From contig NZ_QMEV01000027.1 in the NCBI RefSeq assembly GCF_003284935.1, forward strand, positions 1-62,254: a DNA stretch of 62,254 nucleotides, in the 5' to 3' direction. Shown here in pieces: positions 17,720 to 26,894 of the stretch (its first letter is position 1; every line of letters begins with the position of its first letter). Under the pieces are notes generated by a model. It worked only from the letters and a program-made list of their open reading frames with translations. It made no database searches and was not told the origin of the DNA. This DNA comes from Mycobacterium colombiense (GTDB lineage: Bacteria > Actinomycetota > Actinomycetes > Mycobacteriales > Mycobacteriaceae). The position numbers and the translations under genes are program-made.

Positions 17720-18697
17720 ATGTCGAAGGTCGATGTCGCGGCGTTGCTTGCTTTGTGCGCGGCGCTGGCATCCGCGGTCGGCGACGTGATCCGTCAGCGC
17801 TCCGCGCACGAGATCACCGACAAGCCGGTCGGGCACCTGGAACTGTTCCGCATGTCGCTCAAGGACAGCCGGTGGTGGCTGGGCGGCCTGGCCGCGATCA
17901 CCAATTACAGTCTGCAGGCCGCCGCCCTGGCCTGGGGCTCGGTGGTGCTGGTGACCGCGCTGCAGGTGGCCGCGCTGCTGTTCGCGCTGCCCATCTACGC
18001 GCGGCTGGCCCATCACCGGGTGAAGCCCCGCGAGTGGATGTGGGCCCTCATCCTGGCCGCCGGGCTTGCGGTGGTCATCATCGTCGGCGACCCGGCATCC
18101 GGCCAGCAGCGCGGGCTGATGCGCACCTGGATCATCGTCGCCCTGGTCATGGTCCCGCTGCTGGTGGCCTGCGTGGTGGCGGCGCGGCGCTGGTCCGGAA
18201 GCCCGTTCGCGGCCGTGCTGCTCGCGGTGGTGGCCGGCTCCTCGTTGGCGCTGTTCGCGGTGCTGACCAAGGGCATCGTCGAGATGTCCGAGCGCGGCCC
18301 GATGGCCGTGCTGACCTCGCCGGAGTTCGTGCCGTGGCTGCTGGTGGCGCTGACCGGGATGATCTTCCAGCAATCGGCCTTCCGCGCCGGGACGCTCACC
18401 GCGTCACTGCCGACGATGACGGTCGCCAAGCCGGTGGTCGCCGGGGTGCTCGGTGTGCTGGTGCTGGACGAGACGCTGGGCGCCCACGGACCCATGGCGT
18501 TCGTGCTGGTGGGCGCGGTCGCGGTGGTCATCGGCGCCACGATCGCCCTGGCCCGCGGCGAGGCCGCCAGCATCGATCAGTCCGATTCCCGCGGGGACGG
18601 TGCCTCGCGAAAAGTGCCGCCCCGCGAGGCCAACGCCGAAGACGACTTCGGCCCCTTCAGTGATCGTCTGGTGGTGGCCGACACCTCCGGGTGGTGA
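17720..18697 (+). CDS. DMT-superfamily (EamA-like) transporter
   Basis: A 325-residue membrane protein with about nine or ten hydrophobic helices and two-fold internal similarity, as in drug/metabolite transporters. Typical elements are SVVLVTALQVAALLFALPIY in the first half and ASLPTMTVAKPVVAGVLGVL plus LDETLGAHGPMAFVLVGAV in the second. The last 45 residues are polar, acidic and probably cytosolic. AAGGGG lies 6 bases before the ATG. Substrate unknown. It corresponds to Rv2729c. Confidence 0.8.
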   Translation: MSKVDVAALLALCAALASAVGDVIRQRSAHEITDKPVGHLELFRMSLKDSRWWLGGLAAITNYSLQAAALAWGSVVLVTALQVAALLFALPIYARLAHHRVKPREWMWALILAAGLAVVIIVGDPASGQQRGLMRTWIIVALVMVPLLVACVVAARRWSGSPFAAVLLAVVAGSSLALFAVLTKGIVEMSERGPMAVLTSPEFVPWLLVALTGMIFQQSAFRAGTLTASLPTMTVAKPVVAGVLGVLVLDETLGAHGPMAFVLVGAVAVVIGATIALARGEAASIDQSDSRGDGASRKVPPREANAEDDFGPFSDRLVVADTSGW

Positions 18698-18750
18698 CCT
18701 CCGGCGCCTGGGCGTGCCGAACTAGTGCGGGGTCGTCGGCGCCGCCACGT

Positions 18751-18756
18751 TAGTTT
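18751..18756 (+). promoter_or_regulatory. -10 box for leaderless Rv2728c-like gene
   Basis: TAGTTT, 6 bases before GTG 18763. It also drives miaA, which overlaps the gene. Confidence 0.5.
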
Positions 18757-18762
18757 GGTGGC

Positions 18763-19455
18763 GTGCTGAGCGCGATCGCGATCGTCCCGTCGGCGCCGGT
18801 CCTGGTCCCCGAGCTGGCCGGAGCGGCCGCGGCCGAGGTGGCCGACCTGGTCGCCGCGACGCTCGCCGCGGCGGCGCTGCTGCCCGACCGCTGGGTGGCG
18901 ATCGGGACGGCCCCCAACGACGACGAATTCGGTCCCGACACCGTGGGCACGTTCGCCGGTTTCGGCGTCGACGTGCCCGTGCAACTGTCTCCGCGACCCG
19001 ACGGCGCCGCGGCGCCCGTGCCCCTGCCGGTGTGCGCGCTGCTGGCCGCCTGGGTGCGTGGGCAGGCGCAGCCGCAGGCCAGCGCGCAGGTCCGGGTCTA
19101 CCGCGCCGACCAGGACGGCGCCACCGCGCGGCGCCTCGGCGAGCACCTGCGCGCCGAGATCGACCGGTCGCCCGAGCCGGTCGGGGTGCTGGTGGTGGCC
19201 GACGGCGCGAACACGCTGACCCCGGCGGCCCCCGGCGGATACGACCCCGCCAACGCCGCGGCGCAAGAGGCGCTGGACGACGCGCTGGGCAGCGGCGACG
19301 TCGCCGCGCTGGGCCGGCTGCCGGACCAGATCGTGGGACGGGCCGCATTTCAGGTGCTGGCCGGGCTGGCCGGGCCGGGCCCCCGATCGGCCAAGGAGCT
19401 GTACCGCGGAGCGCCCTACGGGGTGGGCTACTTCGCCGGCGTCTGGCAGGTGTGA
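18763..19455 (+). CDS. Class III extradiol dioxygenase B-like domain protein, degenerate
   Basis: A 230-residue protein with the fold signature of LigB/MEMO-type proteins: [17 protein letters not shown] at the N-terminus, VAIGTAP at the second site and [12 protein letters not shown] later. In true LigB enzymes the first motif carries a metal-binding His (as in PHPP) and the second has a His after GT. Here these are PSAP and GTAP, and the only His is in GEHLRAE. The iron site therefore appears lost and a non-oxygenase role is likely. It overlaps miaA by 4 bases. It corresponds to Rv2728c. Confidence 0.75.
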   Translation: MLSAIAIVPSAPVLVPELAGAAAAEVADLVAATLAAAALLPDRWVAIGTAPNDDEFGPDTVGTFAGFGVDVPVQLSPRPDGAAAPVPLPVCALLAAWVRGQAQPQASAQVRVYRADQDGATARRLGEHLRAEIDRSPEPVGVLVVADGANTLTPAAPGGYDPANAAAQEALDDALGSGDVAALGRLPDQIVGRAAFQVLAGLAGPGPRSAKELYRGAPYGVGYFAGVWQV

Positions 19456-20411
19456 CGGCCGCCGTGCGCCCCCTGGCGATCATCGGCCCCACGGGCACCG
19501 GCAAGTCGCAGCTGGCGCTCGACTTCGCCGACCGGGTCGATCGGCTCGGTGTCCGGGCCGAGATCGTCAACGCCGACGCCATGCAGCTCTATCGCGGCAT
19601 GGACATCGGCACCGCGAAGCTGCCCGTCGAGCAACGCCGCGGCATCCCACATCACCAGCTCGACGTCCTCGACGTCACCGAGACCGCGACCGTCGCCCGC
19701 TACCAGAACGCCGCCGCGGCCGACGTCGAAGCCATCGCGGCCCGCGGTGCGGTGCCCGTCATCGTGGGCGGCTCGATGCTCTACATCCAGTCGCTGCTCG
19801 ACGACTGGTCGTTTCCCGCCACCGACCCCGCGGTGCGCGCCCGCTGGGAGCGGCGGCTGGCCGAGGTCGGGGTGGGCGAGTTGCACGCCGAGCTGGCCCG
19901 ACGCGATCCCGCCGCGGCGGCGTCGATCCTGCCCACCGATGCCCGGCGCACCGTGCGCGCCCTGGAGGTGGTCGAGCTGACCGGTCAGCCGTTCGCCGCG
20001 TCGGCGCCCCAGATCGGCGCGCCGCGCTGGGACACCGCCATCGTCGGGCTGGACTGCGAGACAACGATTCTCGACGACCGGCTGGCGCGGCGCACCGACG
20101 CGATGTTCGATCAGGGTCTGGTCGGCGAGGTGATCGGGCTGCTGGAGCGGGGCTTGCGCGACGGGGTGACCGCCTCGCGCGCGCTGGGCTACGCGCAGGT
20201 GCTCGCCGCCCTGGATGCGGGCGGGGGCGACGAGCAAATGCGCGCCGCGCGCGAGCAGACCTTCGTCGGCACCCGGCGCTACGTCCGCCGCCAGCGGTCC
20301 TGGTTCCGGCGGGACCACCGGGTGCGGTGGCTCGATGTCGGCGCGGCGACGCCGGAGCAGCGCGCCGACGTCCTCGACGCCGCCGTGCGGGCCTGGCGCC
20401 ACGTATCCTGA
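19452..20411 (+). CDS. miaA: tRNA dimethylallyltransferase MiaA
   Basis: A 319-residue enzyme that prenylates A37 of tRNAs reading UNN codons, the substrate for MiaB. The P-loop GPTGTGKS is at about residues 12-19, with [26 protein letters not shown] and [14 protein letters not shown] following. The tail has [21 protein letters not shown] for tRNA binding. The GTG start overlaps the stop of the dioxygenase-like gene (GTGA). dapF begins 4 bases after the stop. Confidence 0.95.
   Translation: MTAAVRPLAIIGPTGTGKSQLALDFADRVDRLGVRAEIVNADAMQLYRGMDIGTAKLPVEQRRGIPHHQLDVLDVTETATVARYQNAAAADVEAIAARGAVPVIVGGSMLYIQSLLDDWSFPATDPAVRARWERRLAEVGVGELHAELARRDPAAAASILPTDARRTVRALEVVELTGQPFAASAPQIGAPRWDTAIVGLDCETTILDDRLARRTDAMFDQGLVGEVIGLLERGLRDGVTASRALGYAQVLAALDAGGGDEQMRAAREQTFVGTRRYVRRQRSWFRRDHRVRWLDVGAATPEQRADVLDAAVRAWRHVS
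20404..20409 (+). promoter_or_regulatory. -10 box for leaderless dapF
   Basis: TATCCT overlaps the end of miaA and lies 6 bases before the dapF GTG at 20416, a candidate internal promoter inside the operon. Confidence 0.5.
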
Positions 20412-20415
20412 GCAG

Positions 20416-21288
20416 GTGAAATTCACCAAGGGTCACGGCACCCAGAACGACTTCGTCGTGCTGCCGGACCCGCAGGCCCAGCTGAGCCTGACCGGACCGC
20501 GGGTTGCCGCGCTCTGCGACCGGCGCCGTGGGCTGGGCGCCGACGGGGTGTTGCGGGTCACCACGGCCGGTGCGGCGGTGTCGGCCGGCGTGCTCGACCG
20601 GGTGCCCGACGGTGTGGATCCCGGCGACTGGTACATGGACTACCGCAACGCCGACGGGTCCGTCGCCCAGATGTGCGGCAACGGCGTGCGGGTCTTCGCG
20701 CACTACCTGCGCGCCAGCGGCATGGAATCCCGCGACGAGTTCGTGGTCGGATCGCTGGCCGGGCCGCGGCCGGTCGTCGTGCACCGCGCGGATGCGACCA
20801 CCGCCGACGTCAGCGTCGACATGGGCAAGGCCAACACGCTGGGCGGCGGCGAGGCGGTCGTGGGCGGGCGGAGGTTCTCCGGCCTGGCGGTCGACGTCGG
20901 CAATCCCCACCTGGCCTGTGTGGACCCGGATCTGACGCCCGAGGCGCTGGCGGTACTGGACGTGGCCGCGCCGGTGAGCTTCGACGCGACCCAGTTCCCC
21001 GACGGGGTGAACGTCGAGATCGTCACCGCACCCGCCGACGGGGCGGTGCACATGCGGGTGCACGAGCGGGGAGTCGGCGAGACGCGCTCCTGCGGCACCG
21101 GAACCGTTGCGGCCGCCGTCGCCGCGCTCGCCGGTGCCGGTGCGGCCACCGGCGCCCTGACCGTGCGCGTGCCCGGCGGCGAGGTCGTCGTCACCATCAC
21201 CGACGCCACCAGCTTCCTGCGCGGACCGTCCGTGCTGGTGGCCCAAGGAGAACTCAGCGAGGAATGGTGGCGACAGCAGCAGCGTTAA
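20416..21288 (+). CDS. dapF: Diaminopimelate epimerase DapF
   Basis: A 290-residue cofactor-independent racemase converting LL- to meso-diaminopimelate for lysine and peptidoglycan. The two catalytic cysteines are in [15 protein letters not shown] (N-terminal half) and [13 protein letters not shown] (C-terminal half), with the substrate motifs GHGTQNDF and GNPHLACVD. The GTG start is supported by TATCCT 6 bases upstream. It follows miaA by 4 bases and precedes hflX, as in M. tuberculosis (Rv2726c). Confidence 0.96.
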   Translation: MKFTKGHGTQNDFVVLPDPQAQLSLTGPRVAALCDRRRGLGADGVLRVTTAGAAVSAGVLDRVPDGVDPGDWYMDYRNADGSVAQMCGNGVRVFAHYLRASGMESRDEFVVGSLAGPRPVVVHRADATTADVSVDMGKANTLGGGEAVVGGRRFSGLAVDVGNPHLACVDPDLTPEALAVLDVAAPVSFDATQFPDGVNVEIVTAPADGAVHMRVHERGVGETRSCGTGTVAAAVAALAGAGAATGALTVRVPGGEVVVTITDATSFLRGPSVLVAQGELSEEWWRQQQR

Positions 21289-21334
21289 ATCGAGTGCACA
21301 AAACCCTTTTCGCGTGCATCATCGTGTATTGCCT

Positions 21335-22774
21335 ATGACACATCCCGAATTTCGCGATCACTCTCCGGCCGCGCCGGAGCCCAGCACCGGCGAACTCGCC
21401 CTCGAAGATCGGTCGGCGCTGCGCCGCGTCGCCGGCCTGTCGACCGAACTCACCGACATCTCCGAGGTCGAGTACCGCCAGCTTCGGCTCGAGCGGGTCG
21501 TTCTGGTGGGCGTCTGGACCGACGGCAGCGCCGCCGACGGCGAGGCCAGCATGGCCGAGCTCGCCGCCCTGGCCGAGACCGCCGGCTCGCAGGTGCTCGA
21601 AGGGCTGATCCAGCGCCGCGACAAGCCCGACCCGTCGACCTATATCGGCTCCGGCAAGGCGCAGGAACTGCGGGAGGTGGTGCTGGCGACCGGCGCCGAC
21701 ACCGTCATCTGCGACGGCGAGCTGTCCCCGGCTCAGCTGACGGCCCTGGAGAAGGCCGTGAAGGTCAAGGTCATCGACCGCACCGCGCTGATCCTCGACA
21801 TCTTCGCCCAGCACGCCACCAGCCGGGAGGGCAAGGCGCAGGTGACGCTGGCCCAGATGGAATACATGCTGCCGCGGCTGCGCGGCTGGGGTGAGTCGAT
21901 GTCGCGGCAGGCCGGTGGCCGCGCCGGCGGCAGCGGGGGAGGCGTGGGCCTGCGCGGTCCCGGTGAAACCAAGATCGAGACCGACCGGCGGCGCATCCGC
22001 GAGCGGATGGCCAAGCTGCGCCGCGAGATCAAGGACATGAAACAGGTCCGCGACACCCAGCGCAGCCGTCGGGTGCACAGCGAACTGCCCGCGATCGCCA
22101 TCGTCGGCTACACCAACGCCGGCAAGTCGAGCCTGCTCAACGCGCTGACCGGGGCCGGGGTGCTGGTCCAGGACGCGTTGTTCGCCACCCTGGAGCCCAC
22201 CACCCGGCGCTCCGAATTCGACGACGGCCGGCCGTTCGTGCTCACCGATACCGTCGGGTTCGTCCGCCACCTGCCCACCCAACTGGTCGAGGCGTTCCGC
22301 TCCACGCTGGAAGAGGTGGTCGACGCCGACCTGCTGGTGCATGTCGTCGACGGGTCCGACGCCAGCCCCCTGGCGCAGATCAACGCGGTCCGCCAGGTGG
22401 TCTCCGACGTCGTCGCCGACTACGGGGCCGACCACGACCGTGCGGCGCCGCAGGAGCTGGTGGTGGTGAACAAGGTCGACGCCGCAAGCGATTTGGCGCT
22501 GGCCAAACTGCGTCACGCGCTGCCCGACGCCATGTTCGTCTCCGCGCGCACCGGCGACGGGATCGGCGCCTTGCGCCGGCGGATCGCCGAGCTCGCCGTT
22601 CCCGCCGACACCGCCGTGGACGTGGTGATCCCGTACCACCGCGGCGACCTGGTCGCCCGGCTGCACGCCGATGGGCGCGTCCAGCACGAGGAGCACAGCG
22701 CCGAGGGCACCCGGATCAGGGCCCGGGTCCCGGTGGCGCTGGCCGGCCGGCTGCGCGAGTTCTCGACCGACTGA
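21335..22774 (+). CDS. hflX: GTPase HflX
   Basis: A 479-residue ribosome-splitting GTPase of the Obg-HflX family. The N-terminal HflX domain has the glycine-rich segment GRAGGSGGGVGLRGPGETK followed by a coiled coil that reaches the ribosome. G motifs are GYTNAGKS (about residue 257), DTVGF (about 305) and NKVD (about 378), with a C-terminal domain from about 420. I chose ATG 21335, which gives the usual mycobacterial N-terminus; GTG 21314 would add 7 residues. It ends 1-2 bases before two tandem hairpins. It corresponds to Rv2725c. Confidence 0.93.
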   Translation: MTHPEFRDHSPAAPEPSTGELALEDRSALRRVAGLSTELTDISEVEYRQLRLERVVLVGVWTDGSAADGEASMAELAALAETAGSQVLEGLIQRRDKPDPSTYIGSGKAQELREVVLATGADTVICDGELSPAQLTALEKAVKVKVIDRTALILDIFAQHATSREGKAQVTLAQMEYMLPRLRGWGESMSRQAGGRAGGSGGGVGLRGPGETKIETDRRRIRERMAKLRREIKDMKQVRDTQRSRRVHSELPAIAIVGYTNAGKSSLLNALTGAGVLVQDALFATLEPTTRRSEFDDGRPFVLTDTVGFVRHLPTQLVEAFRSTLEEVVDADLLVHVVDGSDASPLAQINAVRQVVSDVVADYGADHDRAAPQELVVVNKVDAASDLALAKLRHALPDAMFVSARTGDGIGALRRRIAELAVPADTAVDVVIPYHRGDLVARLHADGRVQHEEHSAEGTRIRARVPVALAGRLREFSTD

Positions 22775-22775
22775 G

Positions 22776-22811
22776 CGGGCGTTGCGCCCGATGACCGGGC
22801 GCTCCGCGCCC
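22776..22811 (+). terminator. Tandem GC hairpins after hflX
   Basis: CGGGCG-TTG-CGCCCG (22776-22790) and GGGCGC-TCC-GCGCCC (22797-22811) are two compact perfect 6-bp hairpins beginning 2 bases after the hflX stop. There is no U-tract; tandem U-less hairpins are common at mycobacterial gene ends. Confidence 0.55.
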
Positions 22812-22865
22812 CGCAGCCGCACCCGAGGCCCCGGCGGCGTCCGTAGGCGACCCCGCCAGCTGCCG

Positions 22866-22890
22866 ACCAACCGTCCGGTTGGTATATGTT
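22866..22890 (+). promoter_or_regulatory. fadE20 promoter with palindromic operator
   Basis: ACCAACCG-TC-CGGTTGGT (22866-22883) is a perfect 8-bp-arm palindrome ending next to the -10 box TATGTT (22885-22890). This is the usual position of a TetR-family repressor operator on acyl-CoA genes. The regulator is not encoded nearby. Confidence 0.6.
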
Positions 22891-22924
22891 GGGCTGCAGC
22901 ATCCCAGTCGCCGGAGGTCTTTCC

Positions 22925-24085
22925 ATGAGCAGCGCCATCAAATACCAGCGCACTCTTTTCGAGTCAGAGCACGACCTGTTCCGTGAGTCCTACCGGGGCT
23001 TCCTCGAGCGCCATGTCGCGCCCTACCACGACGAGTGGGAGAAGGCGAAGATCGTCGACCGTGGCGTCTGGCTCGAGGCCGGCAAGCAGGGCTTCCTCGG
23101 CATGGCGGTGCCCGAGGAGTACGGCGGTGGCGGCAACCCCGACTTCCGGTACAACACGATCATCACCGAGGAGACCACCGCGGGCCGCTACAGCGGCATC
23201 GGGTTCGGCCTGCACAACGACATCGTGGCGCCGTACCTGTTGGCCCTGGCCACCGAGGAGCAGAAGCAGCGCTGGCTGCCGAAATTCTGTACCGGAGAGC
23301 TGATTACGGCGATTGCGATGACCGAGCCGGGCACCGGCAGCGACCTGCAGGGCATCAAGACCCGCGCGGTCAAGCAGGGCGACCACTACGTGCTCAACGG
23401 ATCAAAGACGTTCATCACCAACGGAATCAACTCCGACCTGGTGATCGTGGTCGCGCAGACCGACCCGGACAAGGGCGCGCAGGGCTTCTCGCTGCTGGCC
23501 GTCGAGCGCGGCATGGAGGGCTTCGAGCGCGGCCGGCACCTGGACAAGATCGGGCTGGACGCCCAGGACACGGCCGAGCTGTCGTTCACCGACGTGCACG
23601 TGCCGGCCGAAAACCTGCTGGGCCAGGAGGGCATGGGGTTCATCTACCTGATGCAGAACCTGCCGCAGGAACGCATCTCGATCGCCATCATGGCGGCCGC
23701 GGCCATGGAGCAGGTGCTGGAGCAGACCCTGCAATACACCAAGGAGCGCAAGGCATTTGGCAAGCCGATCGGCAGCTTCCAGAACAGCCGCTTCGTGCTC
23801 GCCGAACTGGCGACGGAGGCGACCGTGGTCCGCATGATGGTCGACGAGTTCGTCCGCCTGCACCTGGACCACAAGCTGACCGCCGAACAGGCCGCGATGG
23901 CCAAGTGGTACTGCACCGAAAAGCAGGTGCACCTGATCGACCGCTGCCTGCAGCTGCACGGCGGCTACGGCTACATGCGCGAATACCCCGTTGCCCGTGC
24001 CTATCTGGACGCACGGGTGCAAACCATCTACGGCGGCACGACCGAGATCATGAAGGAAATCATCGGCCGCAGCCTCGGCGTATAG
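22925..24085 (+). CDS. fadE20: Acyl-CoA dehydrogenase
   Basis: A 386-residue FAD enzyme introducing the alpha-beta double bond into acyl-CoA in beta-oxidation. Recognisable are AIAMTEPGTGSDLQGIKTRA at the flavin/substrate site, the QERISIAIMA helix, QYTKERKAFGKPIGSFQNSR, LQLHGGYGYMREYPVARAY and YGGTTEIMKEIIGRS. Many short-chain enzymes have Glu in YEGTSE; here the motif is YGGTTE, so the base is probably supplied from the isovaleryl/long-chain position instead. GGAGG lies 7 bases before the ATG. It corresponds to Rv2724c. A palindromic operator suggests repression by an acyl-CoA-sensing TetR protein. Confidence 0.93.
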   Translation: MSSAIKYQRTLFESEHDLFRESYRGFLERHVAPYHDEWEKAKIVDRGVWLEAGKQGFLGMAVPEEYGGGGNPDFRYNTIITEETTAGRYSGIGFGLHNDIVAPYLLALATEEQKQRWLPKFCTGELITAIAMTEPGTGSDLQGIKTRAVKQGDHYVLNGSKTFITNGINSDLVIVVAQTDPDKGAQGFSLLAVERGMEGFERGRHLDKIGLDAQDTAELSFTDVHVPAENLLGQEGMGFIYLMQNLPQERISIAIMAAAAMEQVLEQTLQYTKERKAFGKPIGSFQNSRFVLAELATEATVVRMMVDEFVRLHLDHKLTAEQAAMAKWYCTEKQVHLIDRCLQLHGGYGYMREYPVARAYLDARVQTIYGGTTEIMKEIIGRSLGV

Positions 24086-24683
24086 CGTTTCGTTTGCTGG
24101 ATAGCGGCAAAGAATCATCGCGGCGAAGATTCGTTGGTTAACGGCCCCGGCGCTATTGGCGGCGGGCGACAAACTGGCCGCGGCGCGTGGGTTGGCGCGG
24201 GTGAGAGCGTGACTTCGCCGCGGGGTCACGGCCCATCGGCGCAGGTCTTCCGGGCGTGCCGTCGCGCCTAATCAGGCCCGCGATCGGGCCGGTGGCGACC
24301 GTTCGTGCCCGGTGCGCGGACACGTCCGGCGCAATTGCGCTGTGCGAGTCGGCAGTCCGGCGCTGCTGCTCGATCCGCGGTCCGGCCGTTTTCTGTGCGA
24401 TATCCGCAACGCCGAACGACGGGCGGGGCGGGCGGTCGCGATTGGGCCATGGGCACGCATCATTTCGACATCGGTGTGGTATCCGTTTTTGTAAAATTTG
24501 TGATTCGACTTCGCATTTCTTGTTGGCTGGAGCAAAGTAATGCGAGCCCGGCGGTAAGGCTGATCGTGCGCGGGTCCATTCCGCGCAGCACGGCCCGTTC
24601 GCCGGTTATGCAGGTAAGGGCATAGCCGCAGATAGATCCCTATCCGCCGGCTGGGAGGCTTGGTGAAGGTGCAGAGAGGTCAC
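24086..24683. other. Noncoding region where M. tuberculosis has Rv2723/Rv2722
   Basis: About 600 bases without a believable gene on either strand. The first half is GC-rich; an AT-rich patch at 24460-24545 contains TAAAAT (24492-24497). M. tuberculosis carries a TerC-family gene (Rv2723) and Rv2722 here. I see no membrane-protein remnant, so they look deleted or were never present. The last 40 bases should contain the promoter of the LGFP gene, but no clear -10 was found. Confidence 0.5.
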
Positions 24684-26882
24684 ATGCGCAAGCTGATCGG
24701 AAGCGCGCTGGTCAGCTTGACGACCACCGCACTGGCCGCCGTGCTGTTGGCCCCCACCGCGGTAGCGAGTCCGATCGGCGACGCCGAAGCCGCGATCATG
24801 GCCGCCTGGGACAAGGCCGGCGGCGACACCTCACCACTGGGCGCCCGCAAGGGCGACGTGTACCCCGTCGGGGACGGCTTCGCCCTGGACTTCGACGGCG
24901 GCAAGATGTTCTTCACCCCGGCCACCGGAGCCAAGTTCGCGTACGGGCCCGTCCTGGACAAATACGAGCAGCTCGGCGGGCCGGCCGGCAGCGATCTGGG
25001 CTTTCCGACCATCAACGAAGTGCCGGGCCTGTCCGGTCCCGACAGCCGGGTGATCACCTTCTCGGCCAGCGACAAGCCGGTGATCTTCTGGACCCCCGAG
25101 CACGGCCCGTTCGTGGTGCGCGGCGCCCTCAACACCGCCTGGGACAAGCTGGGCAGCTCGGGCGGGGTTCTCGGTGTACCGGTCGGCGACGAGACCTACA
25201 GCGGCGAGGTGTCCTCGCAGAAATTCAGCGGCGGCCAGGTGTCCTGGAATCGGCAGACGAAGCAGTTCACCACCGAACCGCCGGCGCTGGCCGACCAGTT
25301 GAAGGGCCTGCAGGTGGCGATCGATCCCACCGCGGCGATCAACACGGCGTGGCGCGCTGCCGGCGGAGCCACCGGGCCGTTGGGCGCCAAGCAGGGCGGC
25401 CAGTATCCCGTCGGCGGTGACGGCATCGCCCAGAACTTCGCCCGCGGCAAGGTGTTCTTCACCCCGGCCACCGGCGCGAACGCCGTCGAGAGCGACATTC
25501 TGGCCAAATACGAGTCGCTGGGCGGCCCGGTCGGCAGCGACCTCGGATTTCCCACCACCAACGAAACCGACGGCGGCATAGGATCTTCCAGCAAGATCTG
25601 CACCTTCTCCGCCGCCGACAAGCCGGTCATCTTCTGGACGTCGGACCACGGCGCGTTCGTCATCCGCGGGGCGATGAAGGCGGCGTGGGACAAGCTGCGC
25701 GCCCCCGCCGGCAAGCTGGGCGCGCCGGTGGGCGACCAGGCCGTGAACGGCGACGTGGTTTCGCAGCAGTTCACCGGCGGCAAGATCTCGTGGAACCGGG
25801 CCAAGAACACGTTCAGCACGGAGCCGTCCAACCTGGCGCCGCTCCTGTCCGGCCTGCAAGTGTCGGGTCAGAACCAGCCGAGCAACTCGGCCATGCCGGC
25901 GCACGCCAAGAAGTTCACCTGGCACTGGTGGTGGCTGATGGCCGCCATCCCGGTACTGGTGCTGCTCGTGTTGCTGGTCTGGGTGCTGTTCGTCTGGCGC
26001 CGGCGCCGGCCCGAACAGGCCGACGCCGTGGGTTATGCGCCCGACCAGGGCCGGGACTTCGGCTACGACGCCGGCGACCCCTGGGGGCACGACGATTCCG
26101 ACCACGACGCCGAGGCGTTCGCGCTCAGCGCGCCGGCCGAACCGGCGCCGGATGCCGGGCGGGTCAGCTGGCAGCGCCAGGCTCCCGCCGAGAGTGAATA
26201 CGGGTTCGAGGAGGAAGACCCCGACGCCGTCGACACCGACTCCATCCCCGTCGTCTCCGGCGAGATGCTGTCGGAGGCCGACTATCCCGCCGCCCAGGTC
26301 GACTACGCCGACTACGCCGACGAGGTTCCCGAGCTCGCCGAGCCCGACACCGCGGACGACGCCGCCTACGCCGACGCCGACGACCTCGACGCCGGGTACG
26401 CGCAGGAGGCCTACCCGGACGACGAATACCTTGACCTCGCGGTGCCCCGCACCCCGCCCGACACCGACGCCGTGACCGGCGCCCTGGACACGGCCGAGCC
26501 CGAGGACGACTACCTCGACCTCGCCACGCCCGAGCCCGAGGCCGAGGCCGAGCCGGCGGAGGACCGGGGAGCCGACGTGGCAGACGCGGTGGTCGCCGGA
26601 GCGGTCGCGGCCGGGGCGCCGGCGCGAAGCGGACGGCACGCCGCCGCCGACGACGCCGAGGACGGCTCGGACAATGGTCTGGCGGGCCCGGACGGCCGGC
26701 CCACGATCCACCTGCCGCTCGACGACCCGTACCAGGCGCCCGAGGGATATCCGATCAAGGCCAGCGCCCGGTACGGGCTGTACTACACGCCGGGCAGCGA
26801 CCTGTATCAGGACACGCTCGCCGAACTCTGGCTGTCGAGCGAAGAAGTCGCGCTGGCCAACGGTTTCACCCGCGCCGACTGA
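24684..26882 (+). CDS. LGFP-repeat membrane protein with acidic tail and sunset-like C-terminal domain
   Basis: A 732-residue envelope protein. A signal peptide (MRKLIGSALVSLTTTALAAV, cleavage near AVAS-PIG) leads into extracytoplasmic LGFP-type repeats (SDLGFPTINE, GVLGVPVGDE, SDLGFPTTNE, KLGAPVGD), a module linked to the cell wall in corynebacteria. One membrane helix (about residues 413-436) then RRRRP puts the rest in the cytosol: about 230 very acidic Asp/Glu/Ala/Tyr-rich residues with two YLDLA repeats. The last 55 residues (YPIKASARYGLYYTPGSDLY... ANGF) resemble the small sunset domain. ATG 24684 gives a compact signal peptide; GTG 24663 with GGGAGG is an alternative. It corresponds to Rv2721c. 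Confidence 0.83.
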   Translation: MRKLIGSALVSLTTTALAAVLLAPTAVASPIGDAEAAIMAAWDKAGGDTSPLGARKGDVYPVGDGFALDFDGGKMFFTPATGAKFAYGPVLDKYEQLGGPAGSDLGFPTINEVPGLSGPDSRVITFSASDKPVIFWTPEHGPFVVRGALNTAWDKLGSSGGVLGVPVGDETYSGEVSSQKFSGGQVSWNRQTKQFTTEPPALADQLKGLQVAIDPTAAINTAWRAAGGATGPLGAKQGGQYPVGGDGIAQNFARGKVFFTPATGANAVESDILAKYESLGGPVGSDLGFPTTNETDGGIGSSSKICTFSAADKPVIFWTSDHGAFVIRGAMKAAWDKLRAPAGKLGAPVGDQAVNGDVVSQQFTGGKISWNRAKNTFSTEPSNLAPLLSGLQVSGQNQPSNSAMPAHAKKFTWHWWWLMAAIPVLVLLVLLVWVLFVWRRRRPEQADAVGYAPDQGRDFGYDAGDPWGHDDSDHDAEAFALSAPAEPAPDAGRVSWQRQAPAESEYGFEEEDPDAVDTDSIPVVSGEMLSEADYPAAQVDYADYADEVPELAEPDTADDAAYADADDLDAGYAQEAYPDDEYLDLAVPRTPPDTDAVTGALDTAEPEDDYLDLATPEPEAEAEPAEDRGADVADAVVAGAVAAGAPARSGRHAAADDAEDGSDNGLAGPDGRPTIHLPLDDPYQAPEGYPIKASARYGLYYTPGSDLYQDTLAELWLSSEEVALANGFTRAD

Positions 26883-26894
26883 CGCGGCGAGGCG

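Noticed and set aside
21301..21335. A leaderless start for hflX
   Set aside because: No TANNNT or NANNNT box 6-8 bases before ATG 21335; nothing to support it.
24256..24540. Small open frames in the gap after fadE20
   Set aside because: No ribosome site, Cys/Arg-rich composition, no familiar domain; treated as noncoding.
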